DNA of 7,416 bases from the NCBI GenBank assembly GCA_003242525.1, contig QGUU01000112.1, positions 1-7,416 on the forward strand. Direction: 5' to 3'. Numbering within the stretch: the stretch's first letter is position 1; each line of letters opens with the position of its first letter. Shown in pieces: positions 1 to 6,197 of the stretch. The translations under genes were made by a program, and so were the position numbers. This stretch comes from Pseudomonadota bacterium (GTDB taxonomy: Bacteria; Pseudomonadota; Alphaproteobacteria; Rhizobiales; Rhizobiaceae). The notes under the pieces were generated by a model that saw only the letters and a program-made list of their open reading frames with translations, was not told the origin of the DNA and did not search any database.

Positions 1-1068
1 ACGGTGCTTGCCTGCAAGGACTGGCTGCGCTTCTGCCTGACTGGAACGCTCGGGACAGATCTTACCGAAGCCAGCACATCCTTTACCGAGGTCGAGAGCC
101 AAGCCTACGCGCCCGACATACTCTCGCTTTTCGGGCTCGATGAGATTGCCGGGGCTTTGCCGCAGGTGACGCCGCCGGACGCCATAGTCGGGCACGTCAC
201 GGAAGAGGCCGCTCGCCTCACCGGCCTCGTCGCCGGAACGCCAGTCGCGGCCGGCCTGCATGACGTCACCGCCTCTGCGCTGGGAATTGGTGGCTATGGC
301 GAGGGCATCGTCGCCATCGTTGCCGGCACTTATTCAATCAACGAGACCGTTTCGAATGCTCCGCGCATGGACGCACGCTGGTTCTGCCGTAACGGGTTGA
401 AGCTGGGCGAATGGAACAACATGGCCATTTCGCCAGCATCCGCTGCCAACTACGACTGGTTTCTCGACACGCTTTGCGGCTCGGAACGCGAGGCCGCGGA
501 AGCGGAGGGCCGCTCCATCCATGCCATTGTCGGGGCGGAAATCGAGGCGGCCTTGGCGCGCCCGTCGACCCTTCTGTTCCATCCCTATCTGTTCGGCTCG
601 CCGCATGGGCCCATCGCCAGTGCAGGGTTCCTGGGACTGCGGGGCTGGCACGATCGCGGCGACATGCTGCGCGCCGTGATCGAAGGCATCGCCTTCAACC
701 ACCGGGTCCATGTGGATGCCTTGCGCGAGGGATTTGCCCCGCGGGAGGCAAGGCTGACCGGGGGCATTTCGCGCAATCCGGTTTTCGCCGGGATCTTCGC
801 CGACGTGCTTGGCATGCCGGTGACGGTAACCGAGACCGAAGAAGCCGCTGCCTGGGGAGCCGCGCTCTGCGCAGGTGCGGGCGTTGGCCTGTTTGCCTCG
901 CCGCGCCATGATCCACGCGATTTCTCCGCGCTCGAACATGCGTACAGACCCGATCCTGCACGTAGTGCCGCATTGGACGTACGCTACCGTTTGCACTGCG
1001 AAGCCGCCGCGCAGCTTTCCCGGCTTTGGCCGGAAATCGAGCGGCTTGCGGAAGGCCCGAATCGGTGA
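1..1068 (+). CDS. FGGY-family carbohydrate (polyol/ketose) kinase, LyxK/EryA-like, 5'-truncated
   Basis: ATP-dependent cytoplasmic sugar or polyol kinase. The frame is open from base 1 (Thr-Val-Leu-Ala-Cys-Lys-Asp...), so the GTG at 4 is an internal codon and not the start. The visible part opens with KDWLRFCLTG and TDLTEAS, which lie near the end of the N-terminal FGGY domain; by comparison with E. coli LyxK about 160 residues are missing. Next comes AGLHDVTASALG, whose Asp (GAC 262-264) is the likely catalytic base, then the nucleotide-site segment GTYSIN, the stretch LFHPYLFGS, and the second FGGY signature around LTGGISRNPVF (about 754-786) followed by EEAAAWGAAL. From memory it matches L-xylulose kinase LyxK better than glycerol kinase, and erythritol kinase EryA belongs to the same broad group. 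It ends 34 bases before a GlpD-type dehydrogenase gene, as in erythritol-type operons, which favours a polyol or ketose substrate. Family assignment is firm; substrate is not. Confidence 0.93.
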   Translation, partial: TVLACKDWLRFCLTGTLGTDLTEASTSFTEVESQAYAPDILSLFGLDEIAGALPQVTPPDAIVGHVTEEAARLTGLVAGTPVAAGLHDVTASALGIGGYGEGIVAIVAGTYSINETVSNAPRMDARWFCRNGLKLGEWNNMAISPASAANYDWFLDTLCGSEREAAEAEGRSIHAIVGAEIEAALARPSTLLFHPYLFGSPHGPIASAGFLGLRGWHDRGDMLRAVIEGIAFNHRVHVDALREGFAPREARLTGGISRNPVFAGIFADVLGMPVTVTETEEAAAWGAALCAGAGVGLFASPRHDPRDFSALEHAYRPDPARSAALDVRYRLHCEAAAQLSRLWPEIERLAEGPNR

Positions 1069-1102
1069 ACGGGCCGGGCCAGTCTCTCATTCATACGGTG
1101 CC

Positions 1103-2764
1103 ATGACACAGCAAACCCGCGATATCGACGTGCTCATCCTTGGCGCCGGCATCAACGGCGCCGGCCTGTTCCGCGACCTGTGCGAACAGGGCCTGACCGT
1201 GGCCATAGTGGACAAGGCGGACTTCGGTTCCGGCACGAGTGCGGCTCCTTCGCGGCTGATCCATGGGGGCATCAAATATCTGGAGACGGGAGAGTTGCGT
1301 CTCGTCGCCCAGTCGACGCTGGAACGGAATCTTCTGCTACGCAACGCGCCGCACGCGGTGAAGCCTCTGGCGACTGTCATTCCGATCTTCTCGTGGTTGA
1401 CTGGTATCGGCGCGGCGCTAAGGACCCTGCTCGGAAGCACGACTGCACCGCGCAGCCGCGGCGCCGTTCTGATCAGGATCGGGCTGGCAATGTATGATTT
1501 CTATGGTGCGCGCCACCGGGTCATGCCCAGACACGCATTCTGGTCGAAAAAGCGGGCGCTGGCCGAGATTCCGCCTCTGACCCCGCGTATCGTCGCTGCC
1601 GGCACCTACTACGACGCAACGGTGCGCCATCCCGAGAGGCTGGTGCTGGAGCTGCTTCAGGACGGAGTCAAGGCGAGCCCGGACTCGGAGGCGCTGAACT
1701 ATGCAACGCTGGCTAGGACCGAGGCAGGCGGAATCCATTTCTCTCTCCCGGACGGAAGCGAAAGAAGCTTCCGGCCGCGAATAGTCGTCAATGCCGCCGG
1801 CCCATGGATCGACCGGGTGAACGAGGCGCTTGGCGCGCCCTCGCGGCTGATCGGGGGGACAAAGGGCTCGCACATCCTGCTCGACCATCCCGACCTGCTC
1901 AGGGCTCTGAATGGGCGCATGATCTATTTCGAAGCCAATGACGGCCGCATCTGCCTGGTGTTCGACTATCTCGGCCGGGCACTCGTCGGCTCCACCGACA
2001 TCAGGGCAGACGATCCGGACGCCGTTCGCTGCGAAGACGATGAAATAAACTATTTCCTTGAAAGCCTGCGCGAACTGTTTCCCGGGCTTTCCTTCGAGCG
2101 GAAGCAGATCGTCTATGCCTATTCGGGAATCCGTCCGCTGCCTGCCTCGGACGGCACGGCGCCGGGACTCATCAGCCGGGACCATTCCGCCCCGATAACC
2201 GAGCCGGGAGAAGGGCGTCCCTGGCCGATCATCTCCCTGGTCGGCGGAAAGTGGACGACCTTTCGCGGCTTTGCCGAGGAAGTCGCCGACATGCTGCTTT
2301 CCCGCCTGGGCCGGACAAGGCGCATCAGCACGCGTGACCTGCCTATTGGCGGAGGACGCGATTTCCCCGCGGAGGAAGCGTCCCGGAAACGTTGGGTCGA
2401 GGACGTGGCGCAGGAAACCGGACTTCCGCGACACCGTGTCGAACTTCTGCTTGACCGCTATGGCACCTCCGCCCGCACTATCCTGGCTTATGAGGCCGAG
2501 AGGGGTGCGGAAATGCTGCTGGACGCACCCGACTATTCCATCGCTGAAATCGAGTGGCTTGCCCGCAACGAGCAGGTCGTTCATCTGGCCGATCTCGTGC
2601 TGCGGCGGACCACGCTGGCCATTACCGGTCGCCTGAGCCGTCGCGATCTTGAATGCATGGCGGATGTCGTTGCCGGCGCTTTCGGCTGGTCGCAGCCAAG
2701 ACGGGAAGCCGAGCTTGAGGCGACACGCAATGAATTGTCGGAGCGTCACAGGTTGCGCTGTTAG
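1103..2764 (+). CDS. FAD-dependent glycerol-3-phosphate dehydrogenase family protein (GlpD/EryB-like)
   Basis: Flavoprotein of 553 aa expected to oxidise a polyol phosphate (glycerol 3-phosphate in GlpD, erythritol 4-phosphate in EryB) and reduce quinone at the inner face of the cytoplasmic membrane. The FAD-binding Rossmann motif G14-A-G-I-N-G19 follows beta strand DIDVLILG, and the hallmark SRLIHGGIKYLE lies at residues 50-61. VVNAAGPWIDRV and SLVGGKWTTFRGFAEE are the other conserved flavin/substrate-domain blocks, and the last ~125 residues form the GlpD C-terminal cap domain. At 553 aa it is longer than E. coli GlpD (501 aa). Extra residues lie around 95-130 (LTGIGAALRTLLGS region), as I recall for EryB-like enzymes. 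The open frame reaches back to 875 inside the kinase gene, but family homology begins just after the ATG at 1103; no strong Shine-Dalgarno precedes it, so translation may be coupled to the kinase 34 bases upstream. Family secure, substrate (glycerol-P, erythritol-P or other) open. Confidence 0.93.
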   Translation: MTQQTRDIDVLILGAGINGAGLFRDLCEQGLTVAIVDKADFGSGTSAAPSRLIHGGIKYLETGELRLVAQSTLERNLLLRNAPHAVKPLATVIPIFSWLTGIGAALRTLLGSTTAPRSRGAVLIRIGLAMYDFYGARHRVMPRHAFWSKKRALAEIPPLTPRIVAAGTYYDATVRHPERLVLELLQDGVKASPDSEALNYATLARTEAGGIHFSLPDGSERSFRPRIVVNAAGPWIDRVNEALGAPSRLIGGTKGSHILLDHPDLLRALNGRMIYFEANDGRICLVFDYLGRALVGSTDIRADDPDAVRCEDDEINYFLESLRELFPGLSFERKQIVYAYSGIRPLPASDGTAPGLISRDHSAPITEPGEGRPWPIISLVGGKWTTFRGFAEEVADMLLSRLGRTRRISTRDLPIGGGRDFPAEEASRKRWVEDVAQETGLPRHRVELLLDRYGTSARTILAYEAERGAEMLLDAPDYSIAEIEWLARNEQVVHLADLVLRRTTLAITGRLSRRDLECMADVVAGAFGWSQPRREAELEATRNELSERHRLRC

Positions 2765-2882
2765 GCTGCCACCCAACCGGAGAACCGGACAGGACTCGAG
2801 GCAGAGTGACGGTGGGGCGTATCTCCAAGGCGGAATCCTGACAACCGGAGGGCTTTGAGACCTGCTATCGCAAGCCACCGGA
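2765..2882. other. 118-base intergenic gap with repeated AACCGGA and an inverted repeat
   Basis: No ORF or T-rich terminator is visible between the dehydrogenase and the hydrolase genes. AACCGGAG (2775-2782) is followed directly by AACCGGAC (2783-2790), and another AACCGGAG lies at 2843-2850. Close to the next gene an imperfect inverted repeat pairs CCGGAGGGCTT (2845-2855) with AAGCCACCGG (2872-2881) around a 16-base loop, ending one base before the ATG at 2883. In RNA it would bury the only GGAGG-like stretch. The arms are short and GC-rich, so chance is possible. There is no direct evidence for a promoter, and read-through from the upstream genes is plausible. Confidence 0.3.
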
Positions 2883-3587
2883 ATGGATTTCGTGGGGGGT
2901 GGTTTCGTGAAGTGCAAGTTGATCGTCGACCCAGCCAGGGCCGGGGTTCTATGCATCGATCTGCAGGAGGAGCATCGCAAGGACAGCCGCTATCTGGTTG
3001 AGGGGTTCGAAGCAATCCTGCAGCGGGTCCGGCGTATCCAGCAGGTGGCGCGGGCCCTCGGCATTCCGGTCTATCATTCGGCCTATGTGGTGGATCCTTC
3101 AAAGCCAGGAAGGCCGTTCCACCCGACCATGCCGGACGGAGCGTCGGCCTTCAGCGATGTCAATGATCCACTCACCGCCATATGCCCGGAAGTAGGCCCA
3201 GTGGGCGAGGAGTCTGTGCTGATCAAGTCTGATGCCAGCACGTTCGCCCAGGCCGATGTGCCGCAATTGTTCAGGGCGCGCGGGATCGAATGGCTGTTCA
3301 TCGTTGGCGTATGGACCGAGGCCTGCATCACGGCCACGGTAAAGGACGCAGTCGATATGGGCTTTCGCGTTGCGCTGGTAAAGGACGCCTGCGGCAGCGG
3401 CACCACCGCCATGCACCAGACCGCGGTTCTGAATATGGCAAACAGGCTCTATGGTGGCGCGGTGACGGACACGGAGGGCGCCTGCGGCCTGCTGGCAGGA
3501 GAAGAAGTCGAGGTCTGGCGCGTGCAGGGAGCTGTTCCTATCCGCTTTACCTACGACAATGCAGCTCAACTCTATGAGGCTTTGTAA
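2883..3587 (+). CDS. Isochorismatase-family cysteine hydrolase
   Basis: Cytoplasmic hydrolase of 234 aa in the isochorismatase-like fold shared by isochorismatase, nicotinamidase, N-carbamoylsarcosine amidase, ureidoacrylate amidohydrolase RutB and YcaC. The catalytic Asp-Lys-Cys triad is complete: D26 in VLCIDLQEEH, K115 in SVLIKSDASTF, and C148 in VGVWTEACITATV. The residues just before the cysteine fit the usual G-[VI]-x-[TS]-[DE]-x-C pattern that holds the cis peptide and oxyanion hole. The tail DACGSGTTAMHQTAVLNMA is also typical. Most members cleave C-N bonds of amides or carbamoyl groups; true isochorismatases cleave a vinyl ether. Nothing here fixes the substrate. The ATG at 2883 has only weak upstream pairing. 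A GTG at 2907, preceded by GGGGGGTGG (2894-2902), would give 226 aa and is a real alternative, since conserved sequence starts after it. It lies between the dehydrogenase and the regulator, with ~118 bases on each side. Confidence 0.88.
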   Translation: MDFVGGGFVKCKLIVDPARAGVLCIDLQEEHRKDSRYLVEGFEAILQRVRRIQQVARALGIPVYHSAYVVDPSKPGRPFHPTMPDGASAFSDVNDPLTAICPEVGPVGEESVLIKSDASTFAQADVPQLFRARGIEWLFIVGVWTEACITATVKDAVDMGFRVALVKDACGSGTTAMHQTAVLNMANRLYGGAVTDTEGACGLLAGEEVEVWRVQGAVPIRFTYDNAAQLYEAL

Positions 3588-3704
3588 GTCGGAAGCGTTG
3601 TTTGCGAGGCGCCGACTGTCTCGTAACCTTCAACAGAGACTGTACGCGGCTGTCGCAATTGGCAGCCAATATGTATAGCCTGCCGGCAAACACGGGCAGG
3701 TGCG
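3588..3704. other. 117-base intergenic region, probable promoter/operator region of the regulator gene
   Basis: This gap between the hydrolase and the GntR gene has no coding signal that I trust. It holds the 13-bp palindrome at 3658-3670, an AT-rich patch directly after it (AATATGTATAG, 3668-3678) that could serve as a -10 region, and a short inverted repeat CCTGCC (3679-3684)/GGCAGG (3695-3700) just before the first ATG of the regulator. No convincing -35 box is seen at the standard distance, so the promoter call is only a suggestion. No terminator hairpin with a U tract follows the upstream gene. Confidence 0.35.
3658..3670. promoter_or_regulatory. 13-bp perfect palindrome, candidate GntR operator
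   Basis: ATTGGCAGCCAAT is two perfect 6-base arms (ATTGGC/GCCAAT) around one central base. It lies 34 bases before the first start codon of the GntR gene and overlaps the AT-rich patch that could be a -10 element. GntR/FadR-type regulators usually bind short, nearly perfect inverted repeats close to their own promoter, so autoregulation is a reasonable inference. I found no second copy in front of the other genes in the window; a promoter ahead of the truncated kinase would lie outside it. Confidence 0.4.
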
Positions 3705-4475
3705 ATGGCGGAACGCAAGGCGCAGAAGGATCGGACGATGGCCGGCGACGGGCCGGATGCAAGCAGGGCCGGATGGAGCGGAAGCAGGAGTTCGGGGGTC
3801 AGCGTCCACGCAGCCGTTGCCAATGAGATCGGCTTTCGCATTGTGCGGGGAGACTATCCGCCGGGCACCATCCTTCCCAATGAGGCGCAATGGTCCGAGA
3901 TGTTCGACGTCAGCCGCTCGGCGGTGCGCGAGGCGATCAAGATGCTCATGGCCAAGAGCCTGCTGGCATCGCGACCAAAGGTTGGCAGTCGGGTTGAGCC
4001 GCGTGAGCGCTGGAACCTGTTGGATCGTGATGTGCTTTCCTGGTACGCGACGTCGCCAGGGCGCGACAGTTTCATGCGTACGGTGCAGGAATTTCGCTAC
4101 ATCATCGAGCCGGAGGCGACGGCCTTCGCAGCCCTGCGCCGTACCGACGAGCAGATGGCGGAGATAAGCAAGGCCTGCCAGGACATGCGCCTGGCTCGCA
4201 ACCTGGAGGAGCGCACCAAGGCAGACACCCGCTTCCACCTCGCCATCCTGCGTGCCGCAGGCAATGATCTGCTGGTCCCGCTCGGTGTCCTGATAGAATC
4301 CGCATTCGATCACCTCTTCCGCTATGTGACCCGGGAGGGCGAAGACCTGGATCATGCGCAAAAACTGCATGAGGCGATCGAACGCAATATAAGGTTGCAA
4401 CGTCCGGAAGCAGCCCGCAACGCCGTGCGCAAGCTTCTGGTCAACACCGACAGGATCGTTGCCGGCCATCCCTGA
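3705..4475 (+). CDS. GntR-family transcriptional regulator, FadR/FCD subfamily (DgoR-like)
   Basis: Predicted ligand-responsive repressor of the surrounding catabolic genes, 256 aa from the ATG at 3705 or 245 aa from the better-spaced ATG at 3738. A low-complexity N-terminal tail (to about residue 32) precedes a winged helix-turn-helix at 33-98 that contains the GntR signatures IVRGDYPPGTILPNE and VSRSAVREAIKML. An FCD all-helical ligand domain covers about 124-247: FRYIIEPEATAFAA, then the metal-site pair D174-x3-H178 in ADTRFHLAIL, and H222 in KLHEAIERN. The last metal-binding His found in many FCD proteins (R-x-H-L) is absent; the chain reads VRKLLVN. The linker WNLLDRDVLSWYATSP resembles DgoR, the galactonate regulator, so a sugar-acid-like or phosphorylated sugar ligand is a fair guess. 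The gene ends 26 bases before the hydrolase/sulfatase gene, suggesting co-transcription. Ligand and target sites are inferred only. Confidence 0.92.
   Translation: MAERKAQKDRTMAGDGPDASRAGWSGSRSSGVSVHAAVANEIGFRIVRGDYPPGTILPNEAQWSEMFDVSRSAVREAIKMLMAKSLLASRPKVGSRVEPRERWNLLDRDVLSWYATSPGRDSFMRTVQEFRYIIEPEATAFAALRRTDEQMAEISKACQDMRLARNLEERTKADTRFHLAILRAAGNDLLVPLGVLIESAFDHLFRYVTREGEDLDHAQKLHEAIERNIRLQRPEAARNAVRKLLVNTDRIVAGHP
3724..3730 (+). promoter_or_regulatory. Shine-Dalgarno-like AGAAGGA favouring the internal start at 3738
   Basis: AGAAGGA sits 7 bases before the in-frame ATG at 3738, an ideal spacing. The upstream ATG at 3705 has only GGCAGG 4 bases away, and those bases are one arm of a 6-bp inverted repeat (3679-3684/3695-3700). 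The site therefore supports translation from 3738, 11 residues shorter than the longest frame. Both starts leave the DNA-binding domain intact. Confidence 0.4.
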
Positions 4476-4501
4476 ATTTCAGCTCCCATCAGGAATTCCC
4501 G

Positions 4502-6049
4502 ATGTCCCGTCCCAACGTGCTGTTCATCTGCGCCGACCAGTGGCGCGGCGACTGTCTCTCGGTGCTCGGCCATTCGAATGTTCGAACCCCCAACATCGAT
4601 GCGCTGGCGGCGGACGGCCTGCTGTTCAGGAATCATTTCAGCCAGTGCACACCCTGCGGGCCTTCGCGCACCAGTTTGCTGACCGGGCTCTACCTCATGA
4701 ACCACCGCTCGGGGCGCAACGGCACGCCACTCGATGCCCGTCATACGAACATCGCGCTTGAGGCACGCAAGGCGGGCTACGAGCCCGTCCTTTTCGGCTA
4801 TACCGATACGTGTCTCGATCCGCGCGATCGCGACCCGAACGATCCGGCGCTGACCAGCTACGACAAGGGCGTAATGCCCGGCTTTTCGGTCCCGCTTCAT
4901 CTCCCGGACGACATGGGGCCCTGGATCGCCGACCTCGTGGCACGCGGCTACGATCTGCCGAACGGCCGTGAGGACGCGTTCAGGCCGCGAGAAGATTTCG
5001 ACAGGCTGCCAGACCGTGGCTTCCGCTACATTCCTACGCGCTTCTCCGCGGAAGAAAGCGAAACGGCATTTCTGGCCAACAGATTCCTGGAATGGCTTGC
5101 GGTGCAGCGCGGAAAATCCTGGTTTGCCCATCTTGTGTTTTATCGCCCGCATCCGCCTTTGATTGCGCCGGAGCCTTACAACAGGCTTGTGGACCCCGCA
5201 GATGTCGTCTTTCCGGCGCGGGCGTCCTCTCTGGAGGAAGAAAAGCGACAGCACCCGATGCTTGCCTACGAACTCGATCGCCTGAGCGAGCCGGGGCGTT
5301 ATGACGAACACAGCCCGCTTGATCCCGTTTCGGCCGATGAGCTGGAAATCCGCCAGATGCGCGCGACCTACTTTGGGCTGATCGCAGAGGTCGACCATCA
5401 CATCGGCCGCATCGTGGAACATCTTAAAAAGACCGGGGAGTATGACAACACGCTCATCATCGTGACCAGCGATCATGCCGAGATGCTCGGCGAGCATCAT
5501 GTCTGGGGCAAAGAGATCTATTTCGACCAGGCCTTCCATGTGCCGCTGGTGGTGCGTGATCCGCGTTCCGCGGCCAACTGCACGCGTGGCCTGCAGACCG
5601 AAGCATTTAGCGAAGCAATCGACCTCATGCCGACAATCCTGGACTGGCTCGGGCGCCCCGTTCCACGCGCTTGCAACGGGCGCTCCCTGCTGCCGCTGGT
5701 CTATGGCGCGCAACCGGAAGACTGGCGCACCGAGGTCTATTTCGAGCATGATTTCCGGACGGTGGTGACCCAGCAAGCGGAACGGGCGCTGGGCATAGGC
5801 TCGGACGAATGCAGCTATGCCGTCATCCGCGACAGGCGTTACAAATATGTTCATTTCGCAGCGCTGCCACCACTGCTGTTCGATCTCGAGAACGATCCGC
5901 ACGAGATGGAGAATCTGGCCGATCGCCCGGAAATGAGCGTGACCGTGCTCCGCTACGCCCAGAAAATGTTGAGCTGGCGGCTTCGCCATGCCGACCGGAC
6001 GCTGACGAACATGGCCCTGACCAGGGACGGCGTTTTTTCCCGAGCCTGA
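4502..6049 (+). CDS. Formylglycine-dependent hydrolase, sulfatase family, phosphonate monoester hydrolase/phosphodiesterase-like
   Basis: Cytoplasmic alkaline-phosphatase-superfamily hydrolase of 515 aa with no signal peptide. The start is supported by AGGA (4491-4494) 7 bases upstream. The sulfatase signature C52-G-P-S-R56 (TGC at 4655) supplies the cysteine that would be oxidised to formylglycine, followed by TSLLTGLYLMNHRSGRN. Metal ligands are visible as D12-Q13 (CADQWRGD) and D324-H325 (VTSDHAEMLG); H217 (YRPHPP) and K337 (WGKEIY) fill the usual anion-binding positions. Length, CGPSR context, SWRLRHADRTLTN near the C terminus and KYVHFAALPPL match the Rhizobium/Burkholderia phosphonate monoester hydrolases as I remember them. 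That family acts promiscuously on phosphonate monoesters, phosphodiesters and sulfate esters. Aligned by eye, the family's active-site Thr after GYT is Asp here (D102 in GYTDTC). Placement between a sugar-type regulator and a transporter suggests it releases a polyol or sugar from an ester. Choline sulfatase is less likely. Confidence 0.88.
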   Translation: MSRPNVLFICADQWRGDCLSVLGHSNVRTPNIDALAADGLLFRNHFSQCTPCGPSRTSLLTGLYLMNHRSGRNGTPLDARHTNIALEARKAGYEPVLFGYTDTCLDPRDRDPNDPALTSYDKGVMPGFSVPLHLPDDMGPWIADLVARGYDLPNGREDAFRPREDFDRLPDRGFRYIPTRFSAEESETAFLANRFLEWLAVQRGKSWFAHLVFYRPHPPLIAPEPYNRLVDPADVVFPARASSLEEEKRQHPMLAYELDRLSEPGRYDEHSPLDPVSADELEIRQMRATYFGLIAEVDHHIGRIVEHLKKTGEYDNTLIIVTSDHAEMLGEHHVWGKEIYFDQAFHVPLVVRDPRSAANCTRGLQTEAFSEAIDLMPTILDWLGRPVPRACNGRSLLPLVYGAQPEDWRTEVYFEHDFRTVVTQQAERALGIGSDECSYAVIRDRRYKYVHFAALPPLLFDLENDPHEMENLADRPEMSVTVLRYAQKMLSWRLRHADRTLTNMALTRDGVFSRA

Positions 6050-6197
6050 ATTTCGATTCTGCCGGACGGGTGGCGGGGCCCTCGGTTCTGCGGCACCCGG
6101 GAAGTTCCCGTGCTCTGGAGCGACCGGTTTCTCGTGCTGGTTCTGACGGCTGCAGATTCGCACCGTGATAATGCTGCTGGTCTGAATGGAGCGGCCG
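6050..6197. other. 148-base intergenic gap before the transporter gene
   Basis: GC-rich gap without a supported ORF or RNA. It contains the palindrome CGGGAAGTTCCCG at 6098-6110 and the ribosome-binding sequence GGAG (6188-6191) of the transporter gene. A weak hairpin CGGG-AAGTT-CCCG could form in RNA, but no T run follows it, so I do not call a terminator. Confidence 0.35.
6098..6110. promoter_or_regulatory. 13-bp palindrome CGGGAAGTTCCCG, possible protein-binding site
   Basis: Two perfect 6-base arms flank a single central G, the same geometry as the palindrome at 3658-3670 but with a different sequence. It lies 87 bases before the transporter ATG. It could be a regulator site or a weak RNA hairpin; in GC-rich DNA a chance match is quite possible. 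Confidence 0.2.

Noticed and set aside
875..1102. Upstream extension of the dehydrogenase frame overlapping the kinase gene
   Set aside because: The extra 76 residues have no GlpD-family similarity and overlap a strongly conserved kinase C terminus; the flavin fold starts right after the ATG at 1103.
2775..2850. AACCGGA copies as a CRISPR-like or iteron repeat
   Set aside because: Three 7-8 base copies with irregular spacing are too short and few, and CCGG-rich words are common in this DNA.
1418..2980. 520-codon open frame on the minus strand
   Set aside because: It lies antisense to the well-supported dehydrogenase gene; its translation is rich in Arg, Pro and Gln with no recognisable domain, as expected for the antisense of a GC-rich gene.
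4502..6049. Choline sulfatase (BetC) identity for the hydrolase
   Set aside because: The CGPSR context and the C-terminal blocks resemble phosphonate monoester hydrolases more closely, and no choline/betaine gene is nearby.
6098..6110. Rho-independent terminator after the hydrolase gene
   Set aside because: The stem is only about 4 bp around a 5-base loop and no T tract follows.
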